From Dicyema japonicum (lineage: Eukaryota > Dicyemida > Rhombozoa > Dicyemidae), in NCBI GenBank assembly GCA_011109175.1, contig RDEW01000013.1, positions 1,339,773-1,403,772 of the forward strand: 64,000 nt of DNA. Direction: 5' to 3'. The position numbers and the translations under genes were made by a program. The notes beneath the pieces were generated by a model. That model saw nothing but the letters and a program-made list of their open reading frames with translations, searched no databases and was not told the origin of the DNA. Within the stretch, counting starts at the first letter, position 1. The number at the start of each line of letters is the position of its first letter. Below are positions 45,141 to 56,205 of this stretch, one piece after another.

Positions 45141-45489
45141 CGTCACGCTGCTCTGAACTATGTATAAATTAATATAGTCATCTGTTAACTCAGAAATATT
45201 TAATGGATACAAAGATCGCGTCATCTCATTCCTGGAATTGTCAAACAGAGTCGGTATCGGGATTTCTCTGCACAATGAGCTCGAAGAGATCCTAGATGTG
45301 GAAGAAGATCGGCTTTTAATTTAGATAGGAGAGTTAGTAGATTAAAAATGACAATCTTTTGATGAGGGATGCGATCCTCGACAGTACATCAACACAATAT
45401 GAGATAGAAGACGGGTTTAGGTAGCAAGAGATGAGTCCAGGCTGTGGCATGGCTTGTGTTACAAGAAGCTATAAAAAATTTACGTTTCA

Positions 45490-46798
45490 TCTATATAATA
45501 AAAGAATAAGTTGTCAGTCTGTCTGTCCGTGCGCACTTATATAGCTAAAAAAGGATATGCCTAAAATAATTGGAAAATAAAATGATTCGACCTCTTCAAG
45601 AGATTGGTAATTTAGAAAATTAAAATTCTAAAGAGTTTAAAAAAAGAGATTCATTAGAAAATAGGATGATTCGACCTTTTTCTTTTATCTGTTACTGAGA
45701 AAATTGAAATTAAAAAAAACTTAAATAGAATATTCATGAGGTTACTGAACTTCAAATAACCAAAAATTAACAATGGATAAACCAGCAGATGAATTAAATG
45801 CATGTCTGAAACCATCGTATTTGTGGACTTTTGTAAAAAAGGTAAGTTTAGATGTAAATATTCGTGCACAAAACAAGTCATAATACCTTCGCTAAGGTAA
45901 TTTTAAATGTAGGTAATGGAGCACTCGAAAAAATTCAGAAGATTTAAACTTCCTGAAAAATTATGTATAAATGTACACAGCCCAGAAAATTTATTGACTT
46001 TTTTATCCAGATCTGCAGGAAAACTACAGGTGTTTCGACTGGCTTCGGGAAAGAGCTATACTAGCACCACTAAATGATGAAGTACAAAATATTAACTTGG
46101 ACTTACTTATTAAATTACCTGGGTTACGACGTATTTATAAATCTATTGATGTAATTATGAATCAAGAATCAGCATGTGAATTTCCTGTGGAATTTCTAAT
46201 TTCTTTAGAGCCGTCAGGGATGCCTCATCATACTTTAAAATTAAAAGTAGCAGTTGTTCTATTACGAAATCTAGAATCTCAAGGATTATGTAATGGTACA
46301 AGATTGGTAGTAAAAAATTTGATGTCTAATATTATAGAAGCAACGATATTAACGGGGCGAAATAAAGGAGAAGACGTTTACATTCCAAGAATTCCAATAA
46401 TTTCGGATAAATTACCATTTAATTTAAGAGACTACAATTTCCATTGAAGTTGAGTTTCGCAATGACAATCAACAAATCACAGGGAAAAACTCTTAAAGTA
46501 GTAGGTTTATATTTAGCAAGTGAATGTTTTGCACATGGACAGTTATATGTAGATTGTTTTAGGGTAGGTGAACGAGAAAACCTATTCATATAGACAGAGG
46601 ACGGTCGTACAAGCAATGTTGTATATCAACAAACATTACAATAAGATATTTGATAATTTTTAATATAACAATCAGTTTTTTTTAAAAAAAATAGTTTAAT
46701 TAATTAAATATAATTCACTAAGAAAAAAACTAATCTCCGCAGGAGCGAAATAGGAGTGAACTCTGAAGGTGTGAACGACAGCCGTCCGCAAGACCTAG
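45490..46798 (+). mobile_element. Helitron remnant
   Basis: The 5' end reads TCTATATAATAAAAGAATAA followed by TGTCTGTCCGTGCGC, a typical animal Helitron 5' terminus beginning with TC. The 3' end is CCGTCCGCAAGACCTAG with T after it (CTAG at 46795-46798), the CTRR terminus; a CTCC...GGAG potential hairpin lies just upstream. Flanking A at 45489 and T at 46799 agree with A/T target insertion. Inside is the C-terminal part of a PIF1-like helicase; the Rep domain is missing, so the element is internally deleted. Confidence 0.8.
46013..46645 (+). pseudogene. PIF1-like helicase C-terminal fragment (Helitron RepHel)
   Basis: Contains DWLRERAILAPLNDEVQNIN (helicase domain 2 start), GLRRIYKSIDVIMNQ, FPVEFLISLEPSGMPHH, LCNGTRLVVKNL, IPRIPIISDKLPF and, after a frameshift near 46440, LSFAMTINKSQGKTLKVVGL (helicase motif V) with HGQLYVDCFRVGERENLF (motif VI, where the usual SR is FR). 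It ends VVYQQTLQ-stop near 46643. The open part is 46097-46447. Motifs I-III are absent. Confidence 0.88.
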
Positions 46799-46989
46799 TT
46801 ATTAATAAAGTTCTTAAAGCGTAAAAATATATCAAAATAAACTACTATTAATATGACATAACATTTATTTTAAAGACCAAGATAAGGAGATAGTTAAGGG
46901 GGACTAGTTTATTAAAAATTTTGCAGTGAAGCCTTGATTCTTTTGTAGTTTTACTCCCTCTAGCTTCAAAGTCTTGTCTGAACGTACGT

Positions 46990-48570
46990 GTCGTTCACTT
47001 TGGTCCTCCGGAGAATACCCTCGATCCGTTCCACTCCACGCTCCCTACGGTGTCGATCATTGTTTCCTCTTCTTGTGCTTCTTCACCTCTTTTATGAATG
47101 GCCAACTTGATTGACATCCTCCTCGTCTTATCCAAAGTTGTTTTTGTTTCTTTTTTGGGCGAAAATACTATCCTTCACGTCCGTAGATGAGTGAAGGCAG
47201 AATAATTCTTTCAAAAATAAAAATAAACGTCTCCTTTTTCAAATCGAGTTCCGTAGACACAGAAGTGCTTGATAAGTCTTTTTCTTTTTCATTTTGGAAT
47301 TTTCAACATTATCTCCTCTACATCCAAAAGAGATACTCAAATAACGCAGATGATCAACATTGCTGATACAACAGAGTGTGTACTCTTGTTGAAAAAACTT
47401 TAGTGTGAAATTCTAATAGCTTTTGACTTTTCCATTGAGAGACATAAACCACGGGATTTATAGAACCAGAGAATTTTTTTCCAAAAATTCACGTAATCTT
47501 CCCTTAGACACCACCGGACTATTCAAAACATCCGATATCAGTACATGTTCTTCGTAAATTATTACGTTATTACTATGATTCCTGAGACCTGGAAAATCTC
47601 TCATGGGACTCAAGACTGAGCCTTATCGCACACCTCTCTCCATTACAATCGCTTCAGAAGTTAATTCTCCAAATCTCTAAAATGATTTTTTTCTTGTCAG
47701 AAGATTTTTCACCCAATCTAATAAAAGTTTTGGGTTTTAGCCGCGACTAGCTAACAAAACAGTACATCATGCCTTACACTATCGAAAGCCTTTTTTGATG
47801 TATTCAGGCAGACGACACTCAGATGATATTTGAAGTTCCTAACCTTCACAATCTGAGAGTTCAAGATGAAATTAATTTCCATGTAATCTCCCTATTGAAA
47901 GTGCCATTGTTCCTTGCTGAGAAAATTCAGTGATTCGATATGACTCTGTGTTTTTTTAGATAATAAATCAGCCTCGCCATGATTTTTGAAATTGAATTTA
48001 TTAGACAAATGGTCTTGCCAATGGAGTCGACATCTATTTTGTCTGTTTTGTGATCATCCGAATAATGGAATTTTTCCAAGCTTGATGTACATATACCATA
48101 TTGAGACTTGCTCTAAATAGGTAACGAAGGACTTCAAATAGAAAATTCAGACCCTCCTTGAATAGTTGTAACCATATCCCGTCCATTCCAGGAGCTTTAT
48201 CTCCGCATTCCATAATGGTTTGATTCACCTTTTCACGCGTTATGTCTCAACTAGCTCGTCAAGAATTTTCATACTCGAAAGAGATTTTTCGGGCACCAGA
48301 TCCTTTGGATCAATCTCTTGAATTTTCTCGAGCAGCTCACGAAAAGGATTAGGAACATTCGCTTCGGTGATGACACTGCTATCGGATCTCTACAAATTAA
48401 TAACATCTGATTTAGATCCAGAGGCAACAAGCCTCCCATAAGACTTCTAGAATGTTGGATTCTTGGTATCCAACTTTCCTGTTTCAGTCCTCCATTTTTA
48501 TTGACTTTTAAAATAAGAAATATAGTCTTCAGATTAACTCGTACATTCTTTTTAGAACTTTCGATCACAC
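46990..48570 (-). pseudogene. LINE reverse transcriptase fragment, unclassified clade
   Basis: Minus strand: a 99-codon open frame (48269-48568), then GDKAPGMDGIWLQLFKEGLN and VHQAWKNSIIRMITKQTK (fingers, A.G.DGI and W...I.I.K), ARLIYYLKKHRVISN, GVR-GSVLSPMRDFPGL (PQGS region) and further RT-like text ending in VFSGGPK near 46990. Catalytic YADD appears as IYEEH. Many stops. Confidence 0.7.
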
Positions 48571-48574
48571 AATA

Positions 48575-49050
48575 TAGACAATATCTTAGTTTTCCACAAA
48601 GGCGATTTTGTTCTGAAATTTCCAGCTTGATATGGGTAAGGACAGTGGCTTTAAAATTTCAAGAGTAAATAGGTTTAGCGAAACAATATGGATACTCATC
48701 CATAGCACCCACAATGCTTGCGATAAAAGTCCACATCACAGGGCAACAACATAGAAGACGACAAAGAATATAGTTTATCCGTTATGAAAGACATGTAGTG
48801 ACTCTTGTTTTGAAACTTCAATATATGGAAATTCAAACCGAGATTAATGGAATTTCTTTTAATCATATCGTTTTCTCATATATAAAAAATATATTGGCAA
48901 CAGGAGTACAAAGACTCACTCTGATATAGAAAATACAAATATTTTTATCTAGGTAAACGATCTTTATAGGAATAATATTAATGCTTTAAGGCCATCTTGA
49001 TGAATTATGCCCCATCACTGAATACTTCATTTTAGAAGCTGATCGTATAT
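48575..49050. other. No recognisable feature
   Basis: AT-rich, no conserved reading and no terminal repeats. Confidence 0.4.
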
Positions 49051-49054
49051 AGGA

Positions 49055-49175
49055 ATCACACACAAGTAAAAAATTAAGTAAAAAAACGTTCCTTGGTTCT
49101 CTTACTACGATTAGTTATCATAATCTTTATTCAAATAAATTGTGGAACTATAAATATTATGGCTCTAATTAAAAG
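49055..49175 (+). mobile_element. tRNA-SINE 3' fragment
   Basis: CACACACAAGTAAAAAATTA, CGTTCCTTGGTTCT, TACGATTAGTTATC and GGAACTATAAATATTATGGC follow the same order as the last 120 bp of the SINE at 37665-37981. 5'-truncated. Confidence 0.8.
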
Positions 49176-49344
49176 TGATGTGTTTGTAAGGCCATCTCTT
49201 ATAACCAGCAGCCAAGTTCGAATACAAACTCCGTCTATATTTTTCCAACCAAGTAAAGTAAATCGTGAAATAGATTATAGTTCCCATAATTGTGCATAGA
49301 AAAAATCTGAAAAAAAGTAATTAACTAAATAATCATAAAAATTT

Positions 49345-50870
49345 AACCATTGATGATGTTGTGAGATCAATCGATGCACAGCTATATCTCTGGTATCTCG
49401 ACGATGCCGCAATTGGAGGATCATTCAAGGAAACGTACAATTCATTATGTAAAGCGTTACCCGCTTTAAAACACTTGGGCTTGAACATCAATGTTAACAA
49501 ATCAGAGCTAATAAATGTCTATATCTAAACACGACTTTCTATCAAGAGTCTTTTAACGAACTGCTTCCTGGGATCCCGACTGTGCCAGTTGATAAATTAT
49601 ATTTCCTCGGATGCCCACTCAGCGAAAAAGAACTCAAGTACTATCTACTTTTTACAAATGAAGAATTACACGCCTCGCAAAAGATTGTCATGTCTCGACT
49701 CTCACACATCCTTTTTCCAGATGAGAAACAACATCGGACTACCCAAGCTTTTATATCTACTCCGATGTTCACTCTGCTACGAACAATATGACAGTCTACT
49801 TTTGATATACAAATCTCTCAGACAAACTGTTGAGTCACTAATTGACGTCCGCTTCTACAAACTTGGTTGGAAGCAATGTAAGCTTCCCTCCGTATTTGGG
49901 GGTGTCGGTCTAAGATCGGCGCTGGAGGTCGCGTACCCGGCATATCTATCGTCACTCTTAAGCTGCAGCCATTTGACACGGCAAGTCCTTCATAACACTA
50001 TTGGACATCGCTGAAATGAGTCACTTGACGAAGCTTCTCGGAAATGGAACGGGTCCGGACTCAAAATCTCCGAAGACTCAACGAAGCAAAGTAATTGGGA
50101 TAACATTGTCTGCTCAAAATTTTGGAAGACCTTATAAAGAAGCAAATCAACATCGTCTGCTTGTTTGGTGTCAGCTTCAAATGGAGGAAGTGGAGCATGG
50201 CTTGGTGCAATACCTTGCCCAAACCTCGACTTTTTGGACGACGATTCTTTGAAGATTGGAATCGGACAAAGGCTAGGACTAGACGTTTGCCAGGAGCACC
50301 GATGCCGATGCGGGAAAACAGTCGATGCGAAGGGATTGCACCCGCTGTCCTGCAAAAAAGGGCCGGAAGAGGAACACGTCACGCTGCTCTGAAGGCTACA
50401 GGCTTCCCAGCACAGTTTGAACCAGTGGATTTTGACCGAGGAGATAGAAAAAGACCTGATGGGATAACCCTTTTCTTTTTCAAATCCGGAAAATCTTCGG
50501 TCTGGGAACAACTTGTGTTGACACGTTCTCTAACACGAATCTTTACAAATCAGTTTAGACACCTTGAGCGCCTCCTTCGACATCGAAAAACCTAAAAAAA
50601 AAATATTCCTGCATTGGGGACCGTTTGCGATTTACTCAAGTTACGGCCAAGTCATCGGGAGCCGTTGGTCCAATGTCGGCTGAGTTCTTGCGCGAACTCG
50701 GTGGAATGCTTGCCAGGAAAAAAAGATAAACGAGAAGGGTTGTGGATGAGACAAACGATTTGGAAGGCCATACTCGAGGGAACACGTTCTCGATCCACGC
50801 AGCTTCCTCAACTAACATTTGCTTTTCTGTTAAATAATTGTCATTTTTTTCTAAAAAAATAATTTAAGTA
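49345..50870 (+). pseudogene. Zinc-knuckle/RPDG LINE, C-terminal half
   Basis: The longest copy of this group. It starts in the RT palm with WYLDDAAIGGSFKETYNSL (catalytic YLDD) and LGLNINVNKSEL. The thumb follows (KLGWKQCKLPSVFGGVGLRS), then SGAWLGAIPCPNLDF, IGIGQRLGLDVCQEHRCRCG and KTVDAKGLHPLSC (Cys/His knuckle CRCG...H...C). After a frameshift: RHAALKATGFPAQFEPVDFD, GDRKRPDGITLF and VWEQLV. The RPDG...WD...VDT pattern resembles the PD-(D/E)XK restriction-like endonuclease of R2-type LINEs; that is inference. In this copy WD is WE. Frameshifts at about 50390, 50600 and 50700. Confidence 0.8.
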
Positions 50871-50884
50871 AATTAAATATTATA

Positions 50885-52044
50885 TTAAACAGAACCAATT
50901 AAGTTAGTATAATAATCTAAAATATTTGTAGTTAATGGACGATAAGGTCTTCTGTGATATTTTAATATTAAAAAGATTCCAGCAATACCTATAATTCCGA
51001 CAATTACAAAAACTGCAATGTATTCTAAATTTAAATATTTTAGGTACTTTTTAGACCACTGTTTGCTAAACTATATGTTTTGGCTATCGTAGAGAAAAAA
51101 CCTGTTGAGTTTAAATCGTTATCTGCATTAATTATTTATCTACTTTTTCGAATATTTGTAATGATAGTTGTTGCAATAGTTTTTGCATTCGTAGTCGAAA
51201 AAACAGTTGTGTTTAATTCGCTATCTAATTTAAGTGTATTAACTACCTTTTTGACTGCTTTGACTGCTAGTTGTGGAAATAAATGTTTTTGGATTCGTGG
51301 TCGAAATACTTGTCGACTTTATTTCGTCTTCTAAATTTAAGATGTTATGTACCTTTTGGACTACTTTGAATACTAGTTGTAGCAGTATATGTATCCTGGT
51401 TCGTGATGACTAAAGTTGTTGATTGGAAATCATTTTTTTTTGTTTATCAAATTCACATTCTAATGCTAACAATGATTAGATGTTAATAACCATTTCCAGT
51501 AAAACTTGTACTATTATCTGTTTTCAATAATTGGGCTTTCGTCTCAGTTAAAGTGAGATTCACATTTTCTGATATTATTATAACCTGTTTAGAGCAGCTA
51601 TAATATGCATTTTTCGGAATTTTATAAAAATCATTAAACCCCACATTATTTATATTATTGCTAGAAGATAGATATATATCTAAATCTACGGTAAACAAAT
51701 TGGTTGATCTTATTATGGTTGTCATTTGCAATTTTACGTCGTTCTTTTTCCAAGAAAGCATAATATTATCATGTTCTAATTTTGTGAACTCAAAATGACC
51801 ATTGTCTAAATTTTCATACATAATCTTTTCTTAAAAAATATAATTACAGTTTCATTAATTTTGTATGCCACGACAATGTTTCCACTAAATAATGCTATAA
51901 CCCGATAGTCCTCAATTACAATCCACTTTGGCACTCTGTTATCCATTATTACTGAGGTTTTTATTTCACTCATTGATTTATTCATTACTAGACACGAATA
52001 CACTAAAATATTAGATTATTTTTGAAACTTACAAGTTTTAACAT
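50885..52044 (-). CDS. LAMP-like lysosomal membrane protein, copy D, with expanded stalk
   Basis: Exons: 52044-52029, 52002-51848, 51824-51491, 51465-51353, 51330-51247, 51224-51144, 51122-51048, 51024-50885. Introns: 26, 23, 25, 22, 22, 21 and 23 nt. About 332 residues. Leader MLKLVMYSCLVMNKS; ectodomain VIALFSGNIVVAYKINET, LSWKKNDVKLQM, AYYSCSKQVIIISE, KTDNSTSFTGNG, ALECEFDK; a Thr/Ser-rich stalk of four modules each on its own exon; TM IAVFVIVGIIGIAGIFLIL; tail KYHRRPYRPLTTNILDYY with Yxx-Phi motif YRPL. Exons 5, 6 and 7 are 84, 81 and 75 nt, phase 1 on both sides. The only frame problem is one base in an A9 run (51433-51441). By order of features this matches the membrane-proximal half of LAMP; the first disulfide pair of LAMP is not visible. 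Confidence 0.8.
51048..51352 (-). repeat. Tandem exon plus mini-intron modules of the copy D stalk
   Basis: Three consecutive units of about 96-106 bp, each an exon of 75-84 nt beginning around an (S/N/D)(E/D)(L/I) segment and ending Lys, preceded by a 21-22 nt intron. The fourth, most 5' module is fused to the CEFD-containing exon. Sequence identity is moderate, reading frame and phase are constant. Confidence 0.85.
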
Positions 52045-52059
52045 TCTTACAGTCACTGT

Positions 52060-52900
52060 TCTAAATATTGTTATATTAATTCAATTTTATTAATTTTATA
52101 TTTAATAACTATATATTATTAAAAATAGAAAATTTATAAACTTAAAAAATTTTGGATTTTCATAATTTAAAAATTAGTGGTATTGGATGCCATGCTATAA
52201 TAGAATTACCCATTTGACCACATCTATTTGAGTATATGAGTATTATTAAAGATTGGTGTAGCATGAGCAGATTCAAACTCTCTTAGAAAAGTTTATCGGG
52301 GTACGAATTAGTCGTGTCAGGAAACAATTAAAGCAAGAATACATATTTCATTATAAATTTGCATTCATTACACTATTTAGAAGTAGAAATATATTTTTGT
52401 GGAATATATATGTAAGATATCAGAGTAAGAAAGAATGAAGCTCTCCAAGACCTTCAATTTATTCGAAAGCTACGCATCAATTAGGAAACATTTCTATTTA
52501 TCTTTCATGAGATTATTCTTCCACTTTTAATTTATAGATGTAAAAATTGTTTTTCTTGACAAAATATTTCTACTCAAAAAAACAAGGAGAGCGGCAATCA
52601 AATTTGCATTAAAAAGATTGCAAGATTAGCTATAAGAAGATAAACTTCTAGAGTTAATCAAGTGACTGGTCGAAGGGAGGATAAGTGGTTTTACGATAAG
52701 AATCAAAATCCAGAACAAGTACATATCGATGAGACCTAACTAAGGAGAAGAGGGAAACCTGAGAAGTGTTCAAGACTCGTGGCAGGACTATAAATACATA
52801 GCCCTCCGACTATCTTCTAACTTATGTTCATTAATAAACCTGTTTTTTTCAACAAATTAAAATACAGGTTAATTACTCAAACCGCATTTGAAATTCAAAT
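52060..52900. other. Copy D upstream flank, then unassigned
   Basis: 52060-52225 is homologous to the flank of copy C (41075-41215 plus 41410-41450). 52230-52900 has no recognised gene. Confidence 0.5.
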
Positions 52901-52904
52901 TTTC

Positions 52905-53930
52905 TGACTATGTGGTAGTCCGCAATGACTTGGACAGGAGTTCTGGCGGGGGACTTACAACGATTGTTAGAATTGGATTCACGGATGTTTGTCACTTTTC
53001 TGTGCGAGAGTGACAGAACATCTCTTTTGAGTTCTTACTCTCCCATGTAGTACGGCCTACTCACATGAATGTCTACATTCTACCCAGTGGGTCGTGTCTC
53101 CCTTCATACAATCCCAACATATTGAGTGTACAAGAATTAAAGAACATCATCTGTGGTGATCTGAACAGAAAGGACTATGGTTCAGCAGTCAAAAATAATC
53201 TATCCTCAACTCTCAGGGTGATCTTAACATCCTCAACAACCCAGATTCGCATAAAATGACCCCTCAGAGAACTACTCGTGAACCTAGTTTTTCAAGTGAC
53301 CATAACCTCATTATTATACGACTCAAATGTAAAAGTTGTGGCACCGTCAAACGATGAAATTAAACAATTTGGCGAACGTGAACTGGGCGGACTTAACTAT
53401 GTATGTGGATTCTCAACTTTTTTGAAACAGATAACGGATATTCTCAACTTGATTCCAAATTATGTTCACACACTACTCTCATAAGGAAAAGGAATATTCT
53501 CAGTCAGCTCCCTACCAATAAAGAATACAGTAAAAATCGCTAACTACCTTATCAATGTATATAAGTTACAAAAACCACTCAAAGTCATGTAAAATTAATA
53601 CTCGCCCTTACAGACGATTGCAAATTCCCAATATTACTTTTTTCACTATCAAACAAGTACAGATGACAATATGTTCTTTACGGAATTTGCGTGCCTGTTA
53701 CCGATGGAGTGTATGCAAGTCACATGAAGTAATTGGGGATTCAGGAGATGTTGATTTTTACAATTACTTTGTGAACATCCACATCGTCCAAAACATGGGA
53801 AAATTCGATTATTACACCAATTTTAAAATCTGTAAAATCCAAAAACGATCAATTGTCATACCGGCCGATTTCTTTGACATGCAGTCCCAAGGGTGTTAGG
53901 AAAGTTAGTCCTTGTAATGATTAAATCCGA
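52905..53930 (+). pseudogene. Jockey-like LINE, endonuclease and start of reverse transcriptase
   Basis: Reads YVVVRNDLDRSSGGGLTTIV, NVYILPSGSCLPSYNPNI, IICGDLN (endonuclease GD.N), SFSSDHNLIIIRL (SDH catalytic block), then after a gap FTIKQVQMTICSLRN and, in another frame near 53790-53900, WENSIITPILKSVKSKN and LSYRPISLTC (RT fingers). Multiple frame changes. The palm is absent; thumb-like sequence at 54530 may belong to the same original copy. Confidence 0.8.
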
Positions 53931-54107
53931 TCTTCAGGCGTCATATTTCCAACATGCATGCAAAGCTATCTGCTGTCCGGGGCGAGTGCATGATATTTCC
54001 TTATAACTTTAAAAATCGTGATTAAATAAATTATGTTGTCATACATAACAAAGAATAAATGAAAGATCAACTAAGAGTGAGAAGTATAATTATTTAATTT
54101 ATTGACA

Positions 54108-54310
54108 ATGCCACGTGGCGCTATGTGGATACTTGAATTTAAGATTTTTTGTCTGTTTCTTCTGTTCCTTCTTTTACCTTTTGGCTCTAGGGAGCTTTAA
54201 TGTTAGCGTGCGTCATGTGGTTCACCATCTCTGGTTGGGCTAAGAAGTCACTTACCTCCATGTCCAATCGCTCCTTTGCTCATGGAAGACCTCAAGTATG
54301 TTTTTATTTG
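54108..54310 (+). mobile_element. Non-autonomous retroelement T1, copy d (5' part)
   Basis: GCCACGTGGCGCTATGTGG, CTGTTTCTTCTGTTCC, GCGTCATGTGGTTCACC and GGAAGACCTC-like blocks correspond in order to T1 copy a from its 5' end. The 3' tail is missing. Confidence 0.6.
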
Positions 54311-54529
54311 TTTTAACTTTAAAAAGAACGTTCACAACTGTGAGTATCAAAGAATTCAATGCGTAAAGTTGGAAAAACATCTCAACAAAACTTAATAAAG
54401 TAAGAAAATCCTACGCATTTTTTTGAAAAGTTCTGTTTCCACTTCGGAAAAATTTAGGACAGCCCCGATTTCTTTGTAGAGAGAATATGAGTTCACGTCA
54501 GTCTCAATTCCTTGTTTTCAATATCAATT

Positions 54530-54900
54530 GAATCAAACAAAATTTAAAATTGTTAGCGAGCCTGGCAACTGTAAAATCCTTGGCGTCACCTATGATAATT
54601 TTTACAAGGACATCCTGGAGAAATAACACCAGAAGTTGAATGTCCCAAGACAATTGTTGTGAAGAGATTACTTAAATTATACAGTCAAGTCATTGTTCCC
54701 CTAAAAAATATGAATGAGACTCATGGAAGATTCACTCTTACGTCGTCTTCTGACAAAATTATACCTTACACGAGCAGACCGCCTTTTACATAGTCAAACA
54801 GATCCTACCATCGTCATCTCGACACGCTCCAAAAGCGACTTCAGCTTGGCACTATGATCCTCCTCGAGCCCACAAGTACGCATCAGCCGTATAATTGGTC
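54530..54900 (+). pseudogene. LINE thumb-region fragment
   Basis: GNCKILGVTYDNFYKDIL carries the LGV(T/H)(F/Y)D motif that follows the palm in Jockey/CR1-type reverse transcriptases; HRHLDTLQKRLQLG follows in another frame. Confidence 0.55.
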
Positions 54901-54919
54901 TCTCCTCGTAGCAACAGCA

Positions 54920-55630
54920 TTCATTAAAAATTTCGGATTAATTAATTTTTTTTTATTATATATTTAAATTAATTTACATTTTAAATTTGAAATTTAACAC
55001 TATCACATGGTTAGAAAGACAACCGAAATTTTTATTGCACAGAAAAGAAATATTTGTGAAACAAAAATACATCAAAAAAGACTCTCAAATAATTATTACA
55101 TATCCGGGAAATAAAAATGGGCTTTTATTTGAGAATTTCAACACTTTCAGAAATTCTTAAAAATCGTGAAAATGGGAAAACTGTGAAACTATGATTAACA
55201 AGTCAAGAGAGCCTGATGGTAAATGTCGCATGCAACTACGGTTACAGTGTTAAATAAGAACTGTGAGGACCACTGTATTAACTATTTATTTTTTATTAAT
55301 AATAAAGATAATGAAAATCACTGACCCTGATAATCGGATCACGAAGAGGAAAACTGATAGGAGAGAAAGGAGTTGCTATGTTGAGCGTATTTCCTTGCAA
55401 ATCGTCAGGGTAAATGCATTCGATTATAGAACAGCCAGTAATTGCTAAATGTTATTTTTTTGTCTTTAATTGGCTTCGTAAACTGAAAAAAAAAAAACGA
55501 GATAAAGTACTGTAACGCTTATTTTAGTTTAATCGTAATAGCATGTGACGGTAAACATAATCAACTTGACACTTATTGAATGGATTTCAAGGATGGATGC
55601 AATCAATTAATAAGTTAAAATAAGTTGACC
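54920..55630. other. No recognisable feature
   Basis: AT-rich; a 61-codon frame at 55263-55448 has no family match. Confidence 0.4.
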
Positions 55631-55639
55631 CTGACGTAT

Positions 55640-56205
55640 TGCTAAAAATGGATGAAAACTGATTGATAATGCTCCAAGCCACGTTTTAACGAAATTTTCT
55701 CAAAACACTGAAAAACACAACTCTTCATCTTCAACCAAAGGATGCAGAACTTTAAGCATTATTATAGAAAAATGCCTATTTTGGATTATATGCCTTTTAT
55801 TTGGAAAAAGAATGTTTTGTGAATTTAATGAAGGGCATCATTATGGCATCTCACACATGGATTGAAATAAAAAAAGAAACAATAAAAGTTGTTTCAAAAA
55901 GACAGGGACAATAAAATGTCTCTATTTATTCGTTAATGAAGATACCCTGTAAGATCATGTTTTGAATGTGTACCAAAAAGAACTGGAAGAACTTTCTAAT
56001 GTGAAGAAATAACTCACAGAAACGCTCGACTAGAACAAAATCGTTACGCGGCAAGGAACTTATTGATGGTGAAAATGGAGAAATTTTGCCAATACAACTA
56101 TTAAATGCAATTAACATTATTAAAGAAAGTACAAAATTCAATGAATTTTCAGAAATGATAGTATCTGGAACATTGAAAAATTTAAATACAATAGAGTTAT
56201 AATTG
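55640..56205 (+). pseudogene. pogo/Tigger-like transposase C-terminal fragment
   Basis: LIDNAPSHVLTKFSQNTEKH is the second catalytic Asp block (DNAPSH) of DDE_1 transposases. After frame changes come KHYYRKMPILDYMPFI (the FK..YR segment), TWIEIKKETIKVV (aW..v...tI) and a C-terminal stretch KELIDGENGEILPIQLLNAI to a stop near 56200. The LP.N.TS..QP.D segment has been lost. Terminal repeats not identified. Confidence 0.75.

Noticed and set aside
51080-51334. Plus-strand 84-codon hydrophobic ORF as a membrane protein
   Set aside because: It is the antisense shadow of the Thr/Ser-rich stalk exons of LAMP-like copy D.
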